This document shows positions 17,067-26,137 of a DNA stretch of 60,636 bases, one piece after another. Where the stretch lies: NCBI GenBank assembly GCA_009780245.1, contig WRAJ01000009.1, positions 1 to 60,636 of the forward strand, given 5' to 3'. The notes below the pieces were generated by a model. It was not told where the DNA came from, ran no database searches, and saw nothing but the letters and a program-made list of their open reading frames with translations. Every line of letters begins with the position of its first letter. Positions within the stretch are counted from its first letter, which is position 1. Both the position numbers and the translations under genes were made by a program. The stretch comes from Turicibacter sp. (lineage in GTDB: Bacteria; Bacillota_I; Bacilli_A; MOL361; Turicibacteraceae).

Positions 17067-17186
17067 TGAAACGCGACGAAGATTCTTCCTTTTTGTGGAA
17101 AGCTTCTTGCGCACCATCACCATTCACACCCACCCCTAAACATTCATATACTAGCATATCGAGATGAATGTCTAGGGGGTTATTTA

Positions 17187-18074
17187 ATGTGTGATTTAAA
17201 CTTTGGACCGCTAATCACGGCGGCGGTGACACCGTTTGATGAGTGTGGGCAAGTGGACTTGAGGCAGCTGGAAAAACTAATCACCCATTTGCTTGATCAC
17301 CATTCAACGTCCATCTTGCTGACTGGCACGACAGGAGAAGCACCGACGCTCAATGCCATCGAAAAATTGCGCATCTGGGAGCGGGCGGTTGATTTCATCG
17401 ATGGGCGTGTTCCGACGATTGCGGGGGTTGGGACGAACAACACGAAGGCAACGATCCATAACGCAAAATTGGCGGAAGAGGCGGAGGTAGATGCGCTCCT
17501 TGTCGTCGTGCCGTACTACAATAAACCGTCACAAAAAGGACTTTTGAAGCATTTCAAATTGGTCGCTGAGAACACGGATTTGCCGATTATTTTATACAAC
17601 ATCCCGTCGCGTTGTGGGACTGGCTTGACGATCCAAACGATTTTGGAGCTGGCGAAAATTCCAAACATCATCGGGATCAAAGAGTCGACCGGTGACATGG
17701 CGCTGCTGACAAAATTGAAACTGTTGCTGCCTGAGGATTTTCTGCTATATAGCGGGGACGATGCTTTATATCTCGACACGTTAAAACTCGGAGGTGCGGG
17801 GGTGGTGTCGGTTTCAAGCCACCTTGTAGGTAAGAAAATGATGCGCATTTACGACCTATTAGTCGCGGGTTGGACACTAGAATCCGAGGATCTCAACACT
17901 AGGCTGCTCCCTTTCTACCAAGCAATTTTTACGTACCCGAATCCGTCACCAGTTAAAGCGTTGCTAGCTAAATACGGGATTGACGTTGGGGGTGTCAGAT
18001 TACCGCTGGCTAGTTTAGAGGAGCACGAGGCGGATGCCTTATGGGAAGAGGTTGAAGATGTGATTGACCAGTGA
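17187..18074 (+). CDS. dapA: 4-hydroxy-tetrahydrodipicolinate synthase
   Basis: The 295-aa class I aldolase condenses pyruvate with aspartate semialdehyde in the lysine/diaminopimelate pathway, also feeding dipicolinate in spore formers. Visible are GTTGEAPTLNAIEKLRIWE (pyruvate-binding TTGE), VVPYYNKPSQKGLLKHF (catalytic Tyr), YNIPSRCGTGL (Arg for substrate carboxylate) and IIGIKESTGD with the Schiff-base Lys. Length is normal. TAGGGGGT lies before the ATG. No lysine riboswitch is visible in the 120-bp gap upstream. The terminator overlaps the stop codon. Confidence 0.96.
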   Translation: MCDLNFGPLITAAVTPFDECGQVDLRQLEKLITHLLDHHSTSILLTGTTGEAPTLNAIEKLRIWERAVDFIDGRVPTIAGVGTNNTKATIHNAKLAEEAEVDALLVVVPYYNKPSQKGLLKHFKLVAENTDLPIILYNIPSRCGTGLTIQTILELAKIPNIIGIKESTGDMALLTKLKLLLPEDFLLYSGDDALYLDTLKLGGAGVVSVSSHLVGKKMMRIYDLLVAGWTLESEDLNTRLLPFYQAIFTYPNPSPVKALLAKYGIDVGGVRLPLASLEEHEADALWEEVEDVIDQ

Positions 18075-18091
18075 GGAATCGCTGGTTTTTT
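18067..18091 (+). terminator. Terminator of dapA
   Basis: ACCAGTGA with TCGCTGGT (one G-T), 3-nt loop, then TTTTTT. The stem includes the dapA stop codon. Confidence 0.75.
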
Positions 18092-18219
18092 ATTAGAAAT
18101 TTTGGCAATTTGACTTTAAAAGTGCGCTTCTTCTCTTGACATGAATGCGCTTTTATTGTAAACTGACAGTGTGTTTATTTTCATTGAATTGAATACAAAA
18201 TCGTAGGAGGTTTTATGTG

Positions 18220-20004
18220 ATGAAAAAGAACAAATTGTTATTTTTTATGTGTGTGGTAGGGATCGGATTACTGTTCTTAGCTGCTTGTACGCCGGATGCG
18301 GATGATTCAGCAGACGACAACGATGTTGTTGAAGAAGACAACGGCGACGACAATGGGGCGTTGGCTGCATCAGGTGATTTTGCTCCAGGCACGTTTTTAG
18401 GAGCTGGACCAGGACTTTATGGGCCGATTGTGGTTGAAGTGACGATGTCAGCGGTGGATGTGATCGATGAGATTCGCGTGATTGCGCACGATGAAACGCA
18501 CAATACAGGAAATATACCATTTGAAGTGTTGCCAGCGTTAATTGTAGAGCACCAATCGCTACAAGTGGATGCCGTAAGCGGGGCAACGATTTCTAGTATG
18601 GGCTTCATGGTCGCTGTGCGTGATGCGATTGCAACGGCTGGTGCAGATGCTTCGGTCTTTGTTGGTGAGGCCTTGCCAGATGTGCCACACGAAGATACGA
18701 CGACAGATATTGTCGTGATTGGCGGCGGTGGTGCTGGTTTAACGGCTGCGATTCATGCCGCTTATGAAGGGCACGATGTTATTTTAGTTGAGAAATTAGG
18801 TATCCTTGGCGGTACAACGAATTATGTGTTAGAAGGATTCGGTTCGATTAATAACCTTGTCCATGGGAACTTAGGCATTGAAAACGACCCGGATGCTTTA
18901 GTAGAAACGTTAGCCACGAACAACCCACAAGGCGATCCAGAGGCGTTTGAGATTCTGGCTCATAATAACGGTTGGGCGGCGGATTGGCTTCGTAGCATTG
19001 GTGCGATGATGAACGTGGCACCAGGTAGAATGTCGGTGGCGAGTTCACGTGAAGTGGGGATCATGGGTGTGACGATTGTGTCAGCGTTAGTGCAAGAAGC
19101 ACAGTTAAGCGGTGTGGATATTCGGACGAATAGCGAAGCGATTGAAATTTTAATGGAAGACGGCGCAGTAAGCGGTGTTGTGATTTCAACGCCTCATGGT
19201 GAGTATACGATCAACGCTTCGGCGGTGATCATTGCAACGGGTGGTTTCGCAGCCAATTTAGAAATGGTGGCTGAGCACAGACCAGAGCTTGAAGGATTCC
19301 CGGCTGCACCGTCACCTGGAAACCAAGGTAGCGGGCATATGATTGCTGAGGCTATTGGCGCTGAGCTGTTAAACATGGATCATATTCGCATGAATTATAC
19401 GTATTCAATTGCTGAAAGTGGTCTGTTCTATTATGTGGCAAGTGTTGTAAACACAGGTGCCATTGTGGTTAACGATGCTGGTGAGCGTTTCATCAACGAT
19501 CAGCAAGGACATGGCGCCGGCCCGGCTGTTTTAGAGCAAGGTGGAACGGCATGGGCGATCTTTGATAACACGATTTACGAAGGTGTTAGTGAAGTACGTC
19601 GCCTTGCAAACGTGGATTTATTTATTATCGCTAATACGTTAGAAGAGCTGGCTGATTTAACAGGTATTGATCAAGCAGGGTTAATGGATACGATTGAACG
19701 TTATCAAGGCTTTGTAGAAGAAGGCGTTGATGAAGACTTTGGACGTGCGATGGTCAACATGCGATTTGTGACCGCGCCGTTTCATGCGTTGCCGTTAACG
19801 GTTCATGCACAAGGAACGTTTGGTGGTGTTAGCACGAACGTTGATGCTGAGGTGTTAAACGCTGATGCAGAACCAATTCCAGGTCTATTTGCAGCTGGAG
19901 AGGTAGCAAATGACGGGACGTGGGGAGCAAACCCAGCGGTGGTGAACGTGGTGTTTGGTCGCATTGCTGCTTTGAGTGCATCTGAATTTATTAATGGGCA
20001 GTAA
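18220..20004 (+). CDS. Lipoprotein flavocytochrome-type reductase: FMN-binding domain plus FAD fumarate/urocanate reductase domain
   Basis: The 594-aa secreted lipoprotein has a signal peptide with lipobox LAAC (Cys 23), then an acidic low-complexity linker. An FMN-binding domain (about 50-140) carries the flavinylation motif VSGATISS, where ApbE-type enzymes attach FMN to the Thr. A FAD-binding oxidoreductase domain follows, with dinucleotide motif IVVIGGGGAGLTAAIHAA, and ends ANDGTWGANPAVVNVVFGRI. This layout matches surface-anchored fumarate/urocanate reductases that use external electron acceptors fed by flavin-based electron transfer. The substrate cannot be read. ATG 18220 lies 9 nt after AGGAGG; an ATG at 18215 is followed at once by TGA. 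It is a single gene with its own terminator. Confidence 0.9.
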   Translation: MKKNKLLFFMCVVGIGLLFLAACTPDADDSADDNDVVEEDNGDDNGALAASGDFAPGTFLGAGPGLYGPIVVEVTMSAVDVIDEIRVIAHDETHNTGNIPFEVLPALIVEHQSLQVDAVSGATISSMGFMVAVRDAIATAGADASVFVGEALPDVPHEDTTTDIVVIGGGGAGLTAAIHAAYEGHDVILVEKLGILGGTTNYVLEGFGSINNLVHGNLGIENDPDALVETLATNNPQGDPEAFEILAHNNGWAADWLRSIGAMMNVAPGRMSVASSREVGIMGVTIVSALVQEAQLSGVDIRTNSEAIEILMEDGAVSGVVISTPHGEYTINASAVIIATGGFAANLEMVAEHRPELEGFPAAPSPGNQGSGHMIAEAIGAELLNMDHIRMNYTYSIAESGLFYYVASVVNTGAIVVNDAGERFINDQQGHGAGPAVLEQGGTAWAIFDNTIYEGVSEVRRLANVDLFIIANTLEELADLTGIDQAGLMDTIERYQGFVEEGVDEDFGRAMVNMRFVTAPFHALPLTVHAQGTFGGVSTNVDAEVLNADAEPIPGLFAAGEVANDGTWGANPAVVNVVFGRIAALSASEFINGQ

Positions 20005-20039
20005 GAATCATTGCCATTTCGTTAACAAGTTAAAAAAGG

Positions 20040-20072
20040 TCTAAAGATGTAATAATCTTTAGATTTTTTTTT
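20040..20072 (+). terminator. Terminator of the reductase lipoprotein gene
   Basis: 9-bp perfect stem TCTAAAGAT with ATCTTTAGA, followed by nine T. Confidence 0.88.
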
Positions 20073-20196
20073 ATGTAGAATCTAAAAATAGTGGGAGCAT
20101 AAATTGATAAAACCAGATATAATGATAAGCACAGTGTTAAAAAGCTGAAATAAAACTTCCCTGTTAAAAGAGGATGAAGTATGGAGGAATTTAATA

Positions 20197-21264
20197 ATGA
20201 AAAAAGGTTTATTGGCTTTATTGGCATTGTTTGCTTTGGTGGCTTTAGTGGCTTGTGGCAACGATAACAGTAATGGGTATGAGGACGAGGCATACGAGAA
20301 CGGTGCAGCTGCGTCAGGCGGGCGTGAATTGGTGACGATTACGGATTTCGAAGGAAATACGGTTGAAGTGATGACGAACCCAACGGTCGTGGCGATTTAT
20401 GACTTTGGTGTGTTGGATATTTTATATCACGTTGGGTTTGAGCGAACGGGCATTGAGACGTTGATTCTTCCTGGTGCAACGGGTGGTTTACCGGCATCTT
20501 TATCGTATTTTGACGGTGCTGACTTTGTTCATAACGGTGGGACGTTGTTCTATGTTGATCGTGACGTGTTAGATTTGGTTCAGCCAGAATTAGTGATTTT
20601 AGGGGCACGTTCGTTCGGGATGAACGCGGCTGGTGATCGTTTAGAGCCGGGAGACGTTGAGGCGTTTAGAGAAGAGACACTTGAGCGTTATGAAGATACG
20701 GCGTGGATTCGTTTAGGTCCTGGGCGTGAGATTAACATTTTAGATGACATGGCAATTAGTGTCAACGTGTTATCGGCCATTTTCCCAGATTTAGCGGATG
20801 ATTTGCAAGCAGAGTTTGATGCAATTTTGGATGAGGTTGCAGCGGTTAATGAACTGGCAAGTGCATCGGATGGGGCAGCGTTATTTGTGATGATGATGGA
20901 TTCAGATTCGTTAAGTGTGTTCCATCCAGGAAGCCGTTTCAATATTTTATACGATGAGTTTGGATTCACGGCTGCGGATCCAGAAGCTTCGCTTGAATTT
21001 ACAGATCAGCATGGTTTTGAAGCGCGTGCGGAATATGTGTTAGCTTTAAACCCAGACATTATTTTCGTGCTTGATCGTAGTAATAACATGATCGGTCCAG
21101 GTGCTGCGTTTGATACGTTGACGTCTGATCCAATCATTGCTGAAACGTCAGCGGCGCAAAACGATGCGATTATTGCTTTAGACCCAACTTCTTGGTATAC
21201 CATCACCGGTGGATTCGGTGCAACGCGTCAAATGATTGCGGACATGATGAATTACTTGGATTAA
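20197..21264 (+). CDS. yclQ: Siderophore ABC transporter substrate-binding lipoprotein (YclQ-like)
   Basis: The 355-aa protein starts with a lipoprotein signal (LVALVACG, Cys 20), then a TroA/FhuD-type two-lobe binding fold. The segments IYDFGVLDILYHVGF, RFNILYDEFGF, LNPDIIFVLDRSN and IIALDPTSWYTITGG align with Bacillus YclQ, the petrobactin receptor. It captures ferric siderophore outside the membrane and passes it to the permeases encoded next. GGAGG precedes the ATG, and a TATAAT is visible at 20118-20123. I see no clean Fur box. A 558-bp gap holding hairpin array C separates it from the permease genes. Confidence 0.9.
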   Translation: MKKGLLALLALFALVALVACGNDNSNGYEDEAYENGAAASGGRELVTITDFEGNTVEVMTNPTVVAIYDFGVLDILYHVGFERTGIETLILPGATGGLPASLSYFDGADFVHNGGTLFYVDRDVLDLVQPELVILGARSFGMNAAGDRLEPGDVEAFREETLERYEDTAWIRLGPGREINILDDMAISVNVLSAIFPDLADDLQAEFDAILDEVAAVNELASASDGAALFVMMMDSDSLSVFHPGSRFNILYDEFGFTAADPEASLEFTDQHGFEARAEYVLALNPDIIFVLDRSNNMIGPGAAFDTLTSDPIIAETSAAQNDAIIALDPTSWYTITGGFGATRQMIADMMNYLD

Positions 21265-21383
21265 TCAAGCTTTTGTTAGAACTTCCGAATGTTGCGATAT
21301 TAACGTAGCATTTGGGGGTTTTTGGCATTAGCGAGACTCCAGTAGTTTCATAGCATTCACTCTTATTATATAGATCATTCCGG

Positions 21384-21688
21384 AATGTCAACTTTTTCAC
21401 GATTTTCATCGAAAAGTTGACATTTTCGGAGGGTTGATTCGCATGGAATATCAACTTTTGTTTTATTTTCATCGAAAAGTTGATATTATCAAAAATTCTA
21501 TCTGAATAAAATATCAACTTTTGATCGATTTTAAATAAAAAGTTGATATTATCAGAGAATTCCTTTGGGTATAATGTCAACTTTTTCGAGTTTTAGCTCA
21601 ATAAGTTGACATTATACAAAAAACGATCTTGTTCGATCGCTGAAGAATATCAACTTTTACATAATTTCCGTTAAAAAGTTGACATTTT
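21384..21688. repeat. Hairpin array C: five units inside the siderophore locus
   Basis: Left arms TCAACTTTT at 21388, 21451, 21514, 21577 and 21650 (spacings 63, 63, 63, 73), each followed by right arm AAAAGTTGA or a near match. The arm extensions co-vary: units 1 and 4 read TGTCAAC with GTTGACA, units 2 and 3 read TATCAAC with GTTGATA. It fills most of the gap between yclQ and yclN. A single unit of the same family is at 35468-35504. Confidence 0.9.
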
Positions 21689-21822
21689 GCGAAACGGCTT
21701 TAATAACGGGTGAAACGGGCGTGAAGGATTCGACTGTATCCTTGATAAAAAGCTAAAAATATTGTAAAATAATGGTTTGAGCAGAATTCTTTAGGGGTCT
21801 GCTAAGTGATAGGTGTGTTAAC

Positions 21823-22824
21823 ATGGAAAAGCGGAAAAATATTTTACAACGTAACTGGAAGCGAATGGTCATTGTGGCGCTATTCGTTATTTTTGCGCTG
21901 TTATCGTTGTTTATTGGGGCCTACGAAGACATGACCTTGCAAGCGTTACTTGACGGTAATGAGCGAGCGCGATTAATCTTCATTCACAGTCGTGTTCCGA
22001 GAACGATGGCGGTGATTTTATCCGCAGCCGGCTTGTCAGTGGCAGGGCTTGTGATGCAAGCGATCAGCCGTAATAAGTTTATGTCACCGTCAACCGCTGG
22101 CACCACGGACGCGGCAGCCTTAGGTTTGCTCATTTCCTTCGTATTTCTCGGTGAGCAATCGGGCGCTGTTCAAACGATCTTTTCTTTTGCCTTCGCATTA
22201 ATCGGGACGTTTATTTTCACGCTTGTGATTAGCCGCTTGAAAATTCGTGAGACGGTGTATATTCCGCTACTTGGCATGATGTACGGCGGTATGATTTCAG
22301 CCCTGTCTTCGGTGATCGCCTTTCATTTCGAAGCGGTCCAGTTCGCCAATATGATTAACCTCGGAAGCTTTGCACGCTTAGGCGGCTTTTGGGGCGTGTA
22401 TTTGGTGATTGTACCCCTCATTATTGCGGTTTTCTTTGCGACGAAATTCAGCATTATCGGGCTGGGCGAGGAGTTTGCTAAAAACCTCGGCGTTAACTAT
22501 AACCGCGTCGTGATGACCGGACTTGTCGTTGTTTCATTAATCAGTGCTTCCACGTTTGTGACGATTGGGCCGTTGCCGTTTATCGGTTTGATCATTCCCA
22601 ACATGGCAACCTCGTTTTATGGGGATAACTTAAAAAAGTCAATTTACGATTTAATGCTATTCGGCGCGGTCTTCGTGCTTATTTGCGACATTATCAGCCG
22701 TTTAGTCATTTTCCCGTTTGAAATGAACGTCAGTTTAACCATCAGCCTCGTCGGTGGTGCCATCTTTATGGTTTACTTAATAAAGGGGGTGTTTGGCGAT
22801 GACGAACGTAAAGCAAAAGCGTAA
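21823..22824 (+). CDS. yclN: Siderophore ABC transporter permease (YclN-like, FecCD family)
   Basis: The 333-aa membrane protein has about nine hydrophobic segments. The blocks VMQAISRNKFMSPSTAGTTD, ARLGGFWGVYL, GLGEEFAKNLGVNYNRV and IGPLPFIGLIIPNM align with YclN. It forms half of the channel for ferric siderophore uptake. Its C-terminal 26 bases overlap yclO. The start is preceded by AGGTG. The order yclQ-N-O-P differs from Bacillus yclNOPQ, where the binding-protein gene is last. Confidence 0.92.
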   Translation: MEKRKNILQRNWKRMVIVALFVIFALLSLFIGAYEDMTLQALLDGNERARLIFIHSRVPRTMAVILSAAGLSVAGLVMQAISRNKFMSPSTAGTTDAAALGLLISFVFLGEQSGAVQTIFSFAFALIGTFIFTLVISRLKIRETVYIPLLGMMYGGMISALSSVIAFHFEAVQFANMINLGSFARLGGFWGVYLVIVPLIIAVFFATKFSIIGLGEEFAKNLGVNYNRVVMTGLVVVSLISASTFVTIGPLPFIGLIIPNMATSFYGDNLKKSIYDLMLFGAVFVLICDIISRLVIFPFEMNVSLTISLVGGAIFMVYLIKGVFGDDERKAKA

Positions 22825-23881
22825 AGGGATGGTGTCACAACCCGAAAGCCCGGATTGCCCGAAACTAACCACGTTTGAAGAAATAAAAAAAGCCGAACGC
22901 CGCAACCTGGTATTTGTCTCTAGTATCATCATCACGCTGCTGATACTGGGGATATTCTTATACATCTTCTCAAGAACCTATGCCAAGGCTTGGCGCTTAG
23001 GCGTACCAATGCGACCGGACGCGTTTAATAGCATTCTGCAAAGAAGCATTCCTGCTCTGGTTGCGATGGGCGGTTCGGCTTTCTTGATTGCGGTGGTCAG
23101 TTTGAGCTTTCAAACCATCGTCGACAGTAAAATCTTAACGCCGTCCATGATTGGCTTTGATTCGATTTTTATGGGAACGCAGACGTTACTTGTCTTCTTA
23201 TTCGGAACGACCACGCAATTCTTCTTGAATCCGCACGTTAATTTCATTGTTTCTGCGGGTGTGATGGTCGTTGTTTCATTCTTTATGTACAGCGCGATTT
23301 TGCGGCGCAGCAAGAACAACATGATTTTTCTGTTGATGTTTGGTCTCGTTTTGTCCGGGGTGGTGAGTAGCGGGACGCGGTATTTGCAGACGATCATGTC
23401 GTTTTACGAGTTCACTCAAGTGCAGGCCTTAATCAACGTTAGTCTGAATAACGTGAACGAGACGCTCATTTACATGGTTGTGCCGCTCATGCTAATCTTA
23501 TCGTTCTTTATGCTTTTTAGGCATCGCATTTATAACGTGTTGACGCTAGGTTCGCAGCAAGCGCGTGGATTGGGAGTCGACTATCAAAAAGAACTAAATT
23601 TCAACTTGATTCTGATTGCGATTGGGATGAGCTTATCGACAGCTTTGATCGGGTCGTTGACGTTCTTGGGGCTACTGGCGGTGAACTTTGCAAGGATGGT
23701 TTTGAAAACCCATCGTCACTTACCCCTGTTTATGATCTCGGGTCTTGTGGCCGTGATCACCCTCATTCTAGGAGAGGCGATCGTTGAACTCATCCAAGGT
23801 GCCGTCCCCGTTACCGTCGTGATCAATCTTGTCGGTTGCTCGTGGGTGTTTTACTACATTATCAAAGATAACAAAATTTAA
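22799..23881 (+). CDS. yclO: Siderophore ABC transporter permease (YclO-like, FecCD family)
   Basis: The 360-aa membrane protein is the second half of the permease pair. SLSFQTIVDSKILTPSMIGF, LQTIMSFYEFTQVQALINVS and GSLTFLGLLAVNFARMVLKT match YclO. It has a longer cytoplasmic N-terminus than usual (about 45 residues, Lys/Glu-rich) before the first membrane segment. I chose ATG 22799 (AAAGGGGG about 9 nt upstream) over the TTG at 22793. Overlap with yclN indicates coupled translation. Confidence 0.92.
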   Translation: MTNVKQKRKGMVSQPESPDCPKLTTFEEIKKAERRNLVFVSSIIITLLILGIFLYIFSRTYAKAWRLGVPMRPDAFNSILQRSIPALVAMGGSAFLIAVVSLSFQTIVDSKILTPSMIGFDSIFMGTQTLLVFLFGTTTQFFLNPHVNFIVSAGVMVVVSFFMYSAILRRSKNNMIFLLMFGLVLSGVVSSGTRYLQTIMSFYEFTQVQALINVSLNNVNETLIYMVVPLMLILSFFMLFRHRIYNVLTLGSQQARGLGVDYQKELNFNLILIAIGMSLSTALIGSLTFLGLLAVNFARMVLKTHRHLPLFMISGLVAVITLILGEAIVELIQGAVPVTVVINLVGCSWVFYYIIKDNKI

Positions 23882-23900
23882 TTGGAGTAGGTGTCGCAGT

Positions 23901-24701
23901 ATGATCGAAGTAAGAAACGTTAATCAATCTTATAGCAAACGTTCGTCGAAAAAAACGTTGACGGATGTGAGCATGGTCGTGAAAGAAAATGCCATTACGG
24001 CACTAGTGGGGGCCAACGGTGCCGGGAAATCGACGTTGCTTAGCGTGATGACCAATATTTTACCGGCTTTGTCGGGGGTGGTGCTACTTGACGGCAAAGA
24101 CGTGCGTAAAATGAAAGCGAACGATTTATCAAAGCGTGTGGCCTTCTTGCGCCAGAGTCAGCAACTCAACGTGCGAATCACCGTGAACGACTTGGTTGAA
24201 TACGGCCGGTTTCCTCATTGCGGCGGTCGGTTAAAAGACGAAGATCATCAGAAAGTTGAAGAAGCACTCAGCTACATGAATCTAACCGATCTGCGTCATC
24301 GCTACTTGGAGGAGTTATCCGGTGGCCAATGTCAGCGTGCCTTTATCGCGATGATTTTAGCCCAAGATACGCCGTACATTTTTCTGGATGAGCCGTTAAA
24401 TAACCTGGATATTAAATACTCCGTGGAAATGATGAAAATCTTGACCCAGTTGGTTGAAGAGTTAAATAAAACGATTATTGTCGTGTTGCACGATATTAAC
24501 TTTGCCGCGGCTTATGCCGATCACATTGTAGCGATGAAAGACGGGGAGATTTATTACGAAGGTCCGCCGCAAGACGCGATCACGCCAGAGGTTTTGAACC
24601 CGGTGTTTGACCATGATTTCCACATTTCAAACAGCGCTGGGCGACCGGTTTTTTTGTATTACGACGAGGACGATCCGAACTGCGAGGTTTGTGTGAGTTA
24701 A
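23901..24701 (+). CDS. yclP: Siderophore ABC transporter ATPase (YclP-like)
   Basis: The 266-aa ATPase powers siderophore uptake. Walker A is GANGAGKSTLLS, the signature is ELSGGQCQRAFIAMILAQDT, Walker B is YIFLDEPLNNLD and the switch His is in VVLHDINFAAAYADH. The run QCQRAFIAMILAQDTPYIFL is almost the same as YclP. I chose ATG 23901 (MIEVRNVNQSY), with GGAG upstream. The C-terminus ends with an unusual Cys-containing tail (EDDPNCEVCVS). Confidence 0.94.
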   Translation: MIEVRNVNQSYSKRSSKKTLTDVSMVVKENAITALVGANGAGKSTLLSVMTNILPALSGVVLLDGKDVRKMKANDLSKRVAFLRQSQQLNVRITVNDLVEYGRFPHCGGRLKDEDHQKVEEALSYMNLTDLRHRYLEELSGGQCQRAFIAMILAQDTPYIFLDEPLNNLDIKYSVEMMKILTQLVEELNKTIIVVLHDINFAAAYADHIVAMKDGEIYYEGPPQDAITPEVLNPVFDHDFHISNSAGRPVFLYYDEDDPNCEVCVS

Positions 24702-24720
24702 TCGTTACCTGCTGGCAAAA

Positions 24721-24763
24721 AAAAGAAGGGCATCAATCGGTTACGCACGATGCCCTTCTTTTC
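24721..24763. terminator. Bidirectional terminator between yclP and pgpA
   Basis: 14-bp perfect stem AAAAGAAGGGCATC with GATGCCCTTCTTTT. It serves both convergent genes. Confidence 0.9.
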
Positions 24764-24789
24764 TATATACTCGAAATAGACTTGGTTTC

Positions 24790-25296
24790 TTATGCAAAAT
24801 TGCCACTGTGGGCAATGCGACTAGCCGCCGCTGCTGCCACCGCACCCACTAAATCATCAAGGAAGGTGTGGCAGACGTTGTTTGAATCGTCCTTAATGTC
24901 GATGTCTTTTAGCACACCCGGCTTCACCTTATCGATGTAACCAAAATTAGTAAACCCGATTGATCCGTACACGTTCACGATGGAAAAGGCTAAAATCTCA
25001 TCGATCCCGTATAAGCTGTAATCTTTCGCAACCATGTCTTGCAGCGGGTAATCAAGCAGCCCTTTTTCGGCTAGTTCATCGAGCTGAATGCCAGTGAGGA
25101 TGGCATTTTGCACCTCGCGCTTTTTCAAAACAGCCAAGACATTCTCAATGCAATCCTCCACGGTTAAATTGGTATAATATTTTTCCTGTAAAAAATAAGT
25201 CAGTTCACCGATTTGTTTCATCGTGACACCGCGATCTTCAATTTTTTTGATAACCAACTGATCTAACGCTTTTCTTTCGTCGCTTCGTAATTCCAT
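24790..25296 (-). CDS. Phosphatidylglycerophosphatase A family protein (YutG-like)
   Basis: The 168-aa protein matches the Bacillus YutG/PgpA family: REVQNAILTGIQLDELAEKG, YGIDEILAFSIVNVYGSIGF, TFLDDLVGAVAAAAASRIAH. PgpA enzymes remove phosphate from phosphatidylglycerophosphate in phospholipid synthesis; the Gram-positive YutG branch lacks the E. coli membrane segments and its substrate is less certain. I chose ATG 25296, 9 nt after GGAG; ATGs at 25311 and 25302 are alternatives. It is divergent from the acetyltransferase gene. Confidence 0.85.
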   Translation of the reverse strand: MELRSDERKALDQLVIKKIEDRGVTMKQIGELTYFLQEKYYTNLTVEDCIENVLAVLKKREVQNAILTGIQLDELAEKGLLDYPLQDMVAKDYSLYGIDEILAFSIVNVYGSIGFTNFGYIDKVKPGVLKDIDIKDDSNNVCHTFLDDLVGAVAAAAASRIAHSGNFA

Positions 25297-25528
25297 TCTC
25301 ATCAACTCCATTTGCTTATTTTGTATCTTTCACTATGATATGATACCGCAAAACTATTAATTAATTATAAAGGAAGTGAGAACCGTTTGCAAGTGCGGTT
25401 AAAATCAGCTATAATAGATGAAATTCCATACACAAAGGCATGCATGTCCTGTGGAAAACTTGTGCACAAATGAAAATTCTTACAAAAGCCTGTGGAATAC
25501 TATAAGGATAAAATGGCGGTGACGAGTA

Positions 25529-26089
25529 ATGAAACAGTTAGGAACACAAAAACTAGAAACAAAAAGGTTAATTTTGCGACCCTTTCTACTGGCCGATGCG
25601 GAAGCCATGTATCACAACTGGGCAAACGATGACGAAGTGACTAAGTACCTAATGTGGCCAACGCATGAAACGGTGGAAGTAAGTCGCGGTGTTCTAGAAG
25701 AATGGACAGCGGGTTATCGCAAAGCGGATTATTACCAATGGGCCATTACACTCAAAGCCGAGGATGATGCACCGATTGGCTCAATTAGCGTGGTGTCCCA
25801 AGATGATAAGGTTGAGATGGTTCATATTGGTTATTGCATCGGCAGAAAGTGGTGGCAACAGGGCATTATGCCAGAAGCACTCGCTGCTGTGATGCAATTC
25901 TTTTTCGAAGAAGTGGGCGTGAATCGCATTGAATCACGCTTTGATCCTAGGAATGTTGGCTCAGGAAAAGTCATGGAAAAATGCGGCATGACGTACGAAG
26001 GTACACTGAGAGCTGGCGACTGGAACAACCAAGGCATTTGTGACGCTGTCATGTATGCGATTTTAGCTAGTGATTACCTGGCTAATTAG
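25529..26089 (+). CDS. GNAT-family N-acetyltransferase (RimJ/RimL type)
   Basis: The 186-aa protein has the RimL-like GNAT layout: LETKRLILRPFLLADAEAMY at the start, PIGSISVVSQDD, IGYCIGRKWWQQGIMPEALA (acetyl-CoA loop) and GVNRIESRFDPRNVGSGKVM with the Asn for catalysis. It transfers an acetyl group to an amine on a protein, peptide or small molecule; the target is not readable. GGCGGTGA precedes the ATG. The 230-bp upstream gap holds three short TGTGGAA/TGTGCAC-like words, which I could not turn into a confident site. Confidence 0.85.
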   Translation: MKQLGTQKLETKRLILRPFLLADAEAMYHNWANDDEVTKYLMWPTHETVEVSRGVLEEWTAGYRKADYYQWAITLKAEDDAPIGSISVVSQDDKVEMVHIGYCIGRKWWQQGIMPEALAAVMQFFFEEVGVNRIESRFDPRNVGSGKVMEKCGMTYEGTLRAGDWNNQGICDAVMYAILASDYLAN

Positions 26090-26137
26090 TAAAAGGTCGC
26101 TGACTGACGGTTAAATCTCGCCCAAGGAGTCATACTA

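Noticed and set aside
17067-17186. Lysine riboswitch or T-box before dapA, the aspartate kinase gene or lysS
   Set aside because: I looked for the conserved cores (for example the T-box GGTGGNACCGCG) and found none; gaps are short or filled by repeats.
25448-25500. Three TGTGGAA/TGTGCAC words upstream of the acetyltransferase as DnaA boxes
   Set aside because: Each differs from TTATCCACA (or its inverse) by one or two bases and there is no other origin feature nearby.
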